Assembly (NCBI GenBank): GCA_945860125.1 | Contig: CAMAPQ010000013.1 | Coordinates: 1-45,834, forward strand | Direction: 5' to 3' | DNA length: 45,834 bases | DNA from: Klebsiella pneumoniae | GTDB lineage: Bacteria; Pseudomonadota; Gammaproteobacteria; Pseudomonadales; CAMAPQ01 | Part shown: one piece after another, positions 42,467-45,834 of the stretch | Layout: each line of letters opens with the position of its first letter | Numbering within the stretch: the stretch's first letter is position 1 | The notes under the pieces: model-generated | What the model was told of the DNA's origin: nothing | Seen by the model: the letters and a program-made list of their open reading frames with translations, nothing else | The model's database searches: none | Made by a program: the position numbers and the translations under genes

Positions 42467-42533
42467 TTTCTTTGTGCGACCAACTCCTTCTTTATTTTGC
42501 GTGTTGTAAATTTAGAAGCCCGCTCATTTTCTG

Positions 42534-42549
42534 AGAGAAAATTTTCTCT
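42534..42549. promoter_or_regulatory. Perfect 16-bp palindrome before cysS
   Basis: AGAGAAAATTTTCTCT is exactly self-complementary with no spacer. It lies about 124 bp upstream of the cysS start in the only sizeable gap (42431-42672) between the ribosomal cluster and cysS. It could be an operator for a dimeric regulator; the AT-rich centre also allows chance. I see no gene and no convincing promoter pair in the remainder of the gap. Confidence 0.3.
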
Positions 42550-42672
42550 AAAATAATAGGCAGCTTAAACATAAGCCATATTTTTTATGGTGGCGCTGTT
42601 GTATACATATAAAAAGATCAAAATAGTATTTTTGACCTTAATATAAACGTTTAAAGTTAGTGTGTTAAGAAC

Positions 42673-44052
42673 ATGAGTTTGCTTTTTCTGTATGATTTAT
42701 GTTCTGGAAAGAAGAAAGTGTTTATACCTGCTGACACTAATCGTGTTACGTTGTATGTTTGTGGTCCTACTGTCTATAATTATATCCATATTGGAAATGC
42801 TCGTCCTGCTATTGTATTTGACGTCCTGTTTAGAGTTCTTCAAAAAATTTTTCCTGTGGTTGTTTATGCCAGAAATATTACAGATATTGATGATAAAATA
42901 ATTAATAAGGCGCTAGAGGAAGCAGTGGATGTCTCAATAATCACCGCTCGATTTATTGATGCTTATGAAAGTGATATGTGTTCGCTTCTCAACTTGTCTC
43001 CAACTCTATCTCCTATGGCTACCCACCATATTCCTCAAATGATTAATATTATTGAAACGCTGATTCTTAATGGTCATGCGTATCTTGCAGAAAATCATGT
43101 GTTATTCCACGTTCCCTCGATGAAGGATTATGGGCGATTAACTAAAAAATCATTAGATGATTTAATTTCTGGGGCAAGAGTTGATGTAGCGCCATATAAA
43201 AAATATCCAGCTGATTTTGTATTATGGAAACCATCAACTTTTTCTCAGCCAGGTTGGGATAGCCCTTGGGGGCGTGGTCGTCCAGGTTGGCACATAGAAT
43301 GTACTGCGATGATTAAAACTCATCTAGGTGTTAATATTGATATACATGGAGGAGGGCAGGACCTTTCTTTTCCTCATCATGAGAATGAGTTAGCCCAAGG
43401 AGTTTGTTCTCATCCCGGGAGTTATTATGTTAATTACTGGGTTCATAATGGTTATATCACGCTTGACGAAGAGAAAATGTCTAAGTCTTTAGGTAATTTT
43501 ATTACAGTACATTCTCTTTTAGAGAAAAGCTCTGGAGAAGTCTTGCGTTATGCGTTACTTACTAGTCATTATCGTTCCCCTTTGAGTTGGTCAGATGATT
43601 TGGTAGCTCAATCTAAGAAGAGCTTGGCTCGTTTATATTTGGCAATCAGAGAGGCTTTTTTCCCACCTGTTAGTTTGCAGGATGTTAATTGCAAAGACTT
43701 GGGCATCTTTTGGGATGCTTTATTGGATGATCTTAATACGCCTCTTGCTCTTTCTGTTTTGCATGGATGGGTAACAGATCTGAATAAATCAGATGATTTT
43801 GCGGTGAGGACATTTTTAGCGCAAAAAATTCGTAGTGCTGGTCAAATGCTTGGAATCTTGCAAGAAGATCCTGATAAATATTTTCAGTCAGACAAACAAG
43901 ATCACGATCAAATTAACCTATTGGTTGAGCAGAGAGATTTAGCAAGAAAGGCCAAGAACTTTGCTGAAGCTGATCATATTCGTCAAACCTTGCTCTCTAT
44001 TGGCGTTGAACTAGAAGACACTTCTTTTGGTACTAAGTGGCGATTTATTTGA
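42673..44052 (+). CDS. cysS: Cysteinyl-tRNA synthetase
   Basis: This monomeric class I synthetase charges tRNA-Cys and uses a zinc ion to pick cysteine. In 459 residues the zinc ligand Cys30 sits in YVCGPTVYNYIHIGNARP, HIGN is at 39-42, GWHIECTAM and FPHHENELAQ hold the other zinc ligands, and KMSKS is at 268-272. The DALR-like helical domain and the C-terminal tail with AEADHIRQTLLSIGVELED complete it. E. coli CysS has 461 residues. An alternative long N-terminus is not seen. The following transporter gene starts 27 bp later, so they are likely co-transcribed. Confidence 0.97.
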   Translation: MSLLFLYDLCSGKKKVFIPADTNRVTLYVCGPTVYNYIHIGNARPAIVFDVLFRVLQKIFPVVVYARNITDIDDKIINKALEEAVDVSIITARFIDAYESDMCSLLNLSPTLSPMATHHIPQMINIIETLILNGHAYLAENHVLFHVPSMKDYGRLTKKSLDDLISGARVDVAPYKKYPADFVLWKPSTFSQPGWDSPWGRGRPGWHIECTAMIKTHLGVNIDIHGGGQDLSFPHHENELAQGVCSHPGSYYVNYWVHNGYITLDEEKMSKSLGNFITVHSLLEKSSGEVLRYALLTSHYRSPLSWSDDLVAQSKKSLARLYLAIREAFFPPVSLQDVNCKDLGIFWDALLDDLNTPLALSVLHGWVTDLNKSDDFAVRTFLAQKIRSAGQMLGILQEDPDKYFQSDKQDHDQINLLVEQRDLARKAKNFAEADHIRQTLLSIGVELEDTSFGTKWRFI

Positions 44053-44079
44053 AATGTTAGCAGTGGGGAGATAAATATA

Positions 44080-45432
44080 ATGAGCGACGAGAAGCGTCTG
44101 CATATTAATAAATCTCCATCTCTTTTTGGTCTCTTGTTTTCTAGGCGATTTGCCCCTTTTTTTTTAACCCAGTTTCTGGGTGCTTTTAATGACAATATGT
44201 TTAAAAGTGGTATTTTGCTGTTTTTTACTTATTATCTGACACTCTCTATTGGCGCATTAAGCTTTTTAAATAATTTAGCCGCCCTGCTTTTTATAGCCCC
44301 CTTTTTTCTTTTTTCACCTATTGCCGGCCAATTAGCTGACAAGATAGATAAATCAAAACTAATTCAAGCTATTAAGCTATTTGAAGTAATTGTTATGTTG
44401 AATGGTGCTTTGGCGTTTTTTCTTCAGAATACTATTTATCTATTAGTTGTTTTATTTCTTATGGGTACAAAATCTGCTTTTTTTGGTCCAGTAAAATATA
44501 GCATTATTCCTCAACATTTATATTCAACAGAATTAGTATCTGGCAATGCTTGGGTTGAAGCAGGTACATTTATTGCTATTTTGTTTGGTGCTATTAGTAC
44601 AGGATTATTGTCTTATTTTGAATCTGCTACTTTTTGGGTTGCTTGTTCTGTTCTTTTATTTTCTATTCTAGGTTTGATTTCAAGCCTATTTATTTTGAGT
44701 GCTCCGTCATCTAACGCTGACCTTAAAATTGATTTTCAATTCCTAAGGCAAGTAAAAGAAACTCTTAAAATTACAAAAAGTGATCGTTTGGTTTATGCGG
44801 CCATACTTTGTATTTCTTGGTTTTGGTTTTTAGGGGCTTCTTACCTAACACAGATACTTCAATTGACTAAAGTTAGCTTGCATGCAGATGAAAGTATTGC
44901 AACTTTTCTCTTGATTATGTTTTCGGTTGGTGTTGCTATTGGTTCTTTGCTTTGTGAAAAAATATCGCGACATTGTATTGAGTTGGGAGTTGTCCCTCTC
45001 GCAGGTTTGGGTATGAGTTTTTTTGGGGTTCATTTGGCACTGCTTGCGCAAGGTTTTCAAAACGTTGATCTTGTTATTTCAATAAAAACTATGTTTGATC
45101 ATAGTGCATTAATTATGATTGTAATTGATATTATTGTTATTGGTATGATGGGCGGTCTTTATATTGTGCCTCTTTATGCTTGGATTCAACAACATACACC
45201 TCCTGATCGGCGTGCACGACTTATCGCTGGCAATAATATTTTAAATGCTTTTTTTATGGTGCTTTCTGCGCTCTTTGGTATTTTTATACTGTCTGTTTTG
45301 CATCTTTCCTTACCTGTTTTTTTTATTTTACTATCTATCGCTAATTTTGTTTTTTTAGGTGTGATTTTTTGGAAAGAAAAAATATTTTTTGAGCGTGCCG
45401 CTATTTTTTTGAAATCATTTCAGCATAAATAG
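44080..45432 (+). CDS. Major facilitator, LplT/Aas-type lysophospholipid transporter-like
   Basis: This is a 450-residue inner-membrane protein with about 12 hydrophobic helices. The opening FAPFFLTQFLGAFNDNMFK is the hallmark of the LplT/Aas MFS group, which flips lysophospholipids for re-acylation. GQLADKIDKSKLIQAIKLFE gives the cytoplasmic MFS loop, then KSAFFGPVKYSIIPQH and the late motif QQHTPPDRRARLIAGNNILN. In many bacteria this domain is fused to an acyltransferase and acyl-ACP synthetase; here the frame stops after the transporter and no such enzyme follows, so a partner elsewhere would be needed. GGGGAG precedes the ATG. The substrate is inferred only. Confidence 0.82.
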   Translation: MSDEKRLHINKSPSLFGLLFSRRFAPFFLTQFLGAFNDNMFKSGILLFFTYYLTLSIGALSFLNNLAALLFIAPFFLFSPIAGQLADKIDKSKLIQAIKLFEVIVMLNGALAFFLQNTIYLLVVLFLMGTKSAFFGPVKYSIIPQHLYSTELVSGNAWVEAGTFIAILFGAISTGLLSYFESATFWVACSVLLFSILGLISSLFILSAPSSNADLKIDFQFLRQVKETLKITKSDRLVYAAILCISWFWFLGASYLTQILQLTKVSLHADESIATFLLIMFSVGVAIGSLLCEKISRHCIELGVVPLAGLGMSFFGVHLALLAQGFQNVDLVISIKTMFDHSALIMIVIDIIVIGMMGGLYIVPLYAWIQQHTPPDRRARLIAGNNILNAFFMVLSALFGIFILSVLHLSLPVFFILLSIANFVFLGVIFWKEKIFFERAAIFLKSFQHK

Positions 45433-45540
45433 TCAGCCCTGAAATATTCATTTAGAGCTATAAAAACAGATGAAAAGTTAAAAAAAGTAGGGTAGGCTTT
45501 TGCAGCTTTATAACATTTCCCTTTTAAAAGCTTGCAATAT

Positions 45541-45706
45541 CGAGGGGCGCTCAATGTGGGTTATGAGTTTGGTTGTAAAGCTTCTGTTGTCACAACATGT
45601 AAAGACCCTTGGGTGCTTTCTGTTATTGCTCATCATGGAAATCCATATGACGGGTAAGTGATCACCCCTGATAGATTGAGGCGCGAGGCTGACTAATAGG
45701 TCAGCC
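45541..45706 (+). pseudogene. IS5-family transposase remnant
   Basis: From 45541 the plus strand reads RGALNVGYEFGCKASVV, then TTCKDPWVLSVIAHHGNPYDG and a stop at 45655-45657. YEFGCKxSVVTT and HGNPYDG are a well-known conserved block in the core of IS5-type DDE transposases. After the stop, another frame gives RLTNRSATP, which could be the next piece. Both ends and the catalytic Asp/Glu residues are missing, so this is a dead fragment with at least one frameshift. Confidence 0.65.
45687..45706 (+). terminator. Hairpin near the right edge
   Basis: GGCTGAC, a TAATAG loop and GTCAGCC form a perfect 7-bp stem, with a T5 run starting six bases later (45712). It could terminate transcription coming from the cysS-MFS pair about 255 bp upstream, although it overlaps the transposase remnant. 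The rest, to 45834, shows no gene. Confidence 0.4.
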
Positions 45707-45834
45707 ACACCGTTTTTAAATTGTTGCGGGACTAAATTTGGATTGCCAAGGCGGGTGGTTCAATGTTGTTTTAATTGATGCATATAATCGGTCAAAGTAA
45801 CTGACCTTCTGAAGTCGGGCGGTAATAAGAAGTG

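Noticed and set aside
42601-42672. TTGACC and TATAAA before cysS as a promoter
   Set aside because: The hexamers are only about four bases apart, so they cannot serve as a -35/-10 pair.
45508-45708. Minus-strand 66-codon frame near the right edge
   Set aside because: It is the antisense shadow of the IS5-type transposase fragment, whose plus-strand motifs are recognisable.

Overview
The window is ordinary chromosomal DNA of a gammaproteobacterium with moderately low G+C. The evidence is the divergent metG/apbC pair, the aroB-damX-gltB-gltD-hemE order, a C-terminal-Phe porin, RNase R with a basic tail, and an S10-spc-alpha ribosomal cluster whose proteins align by eye with their Escherichia coli counterparts. 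The genus cannot be fixed from the sequence. AT-rich coding, fading insertion sequences, a broken regulator gene and several shortened ribosomal proteins would fit a host-associated or genome-reducing lineage (inference).

Region 1 (1-8,264) is the accessory-looking part. On the minus strand it holds a response-regulator remnant broken by a small inverted-repeat element, a YciA-type thioesterase, a c5-type cytochrome and metG. The plus-strand apbC diverges from metG. Minus-strand genes for a DUF4105 protein and a DUF3015 protein follow. Three copies of a ~103-bp element (family A) and one copy of a ~126-bp element (family B) lie between these genes. Two family A copies keep exact 5-bp target duplications, so the original sequence can be rebuilt.

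Region 2 (8,265-24,613, plus strand) carries an ether-lipid-synthase-like FAD oxidase, rnr, a porin, then aroB, a DamX-like AAA/SPOR protein, both glutamate synthase subunits and hemE. A four-unit 22-bp tandem array overlaps the damX stop codon, and an extended -10 promoter with a leader hairpin precedes gltB.

Region 3 (24,614-42,430, plus strand) is the str-S10-spc-alpha cluster from rpsL to rplQ, served by a near-consensus promoter (TTGACA-N17-TAGAAT). rpmD (L30) is missing between rpsE and rplO, L24 stops about 30 residues early, L15, S5 and L17 are also shorter than in E. coli, and arginine is written mostly with AGA/AGG.

Region 4 (42,431-45,834) has cysS, an LplT/Aas-type major facilitator and a decayed IS5-family transposase fragment.

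I found no CRISPR array, tRNA, rRNA, defence system or biosynthetic cluster. The most notable signals are the MITE insertions at gene starts and stops, the reduced ribosomal protein set and the AGA/AGG-rich translation genes.
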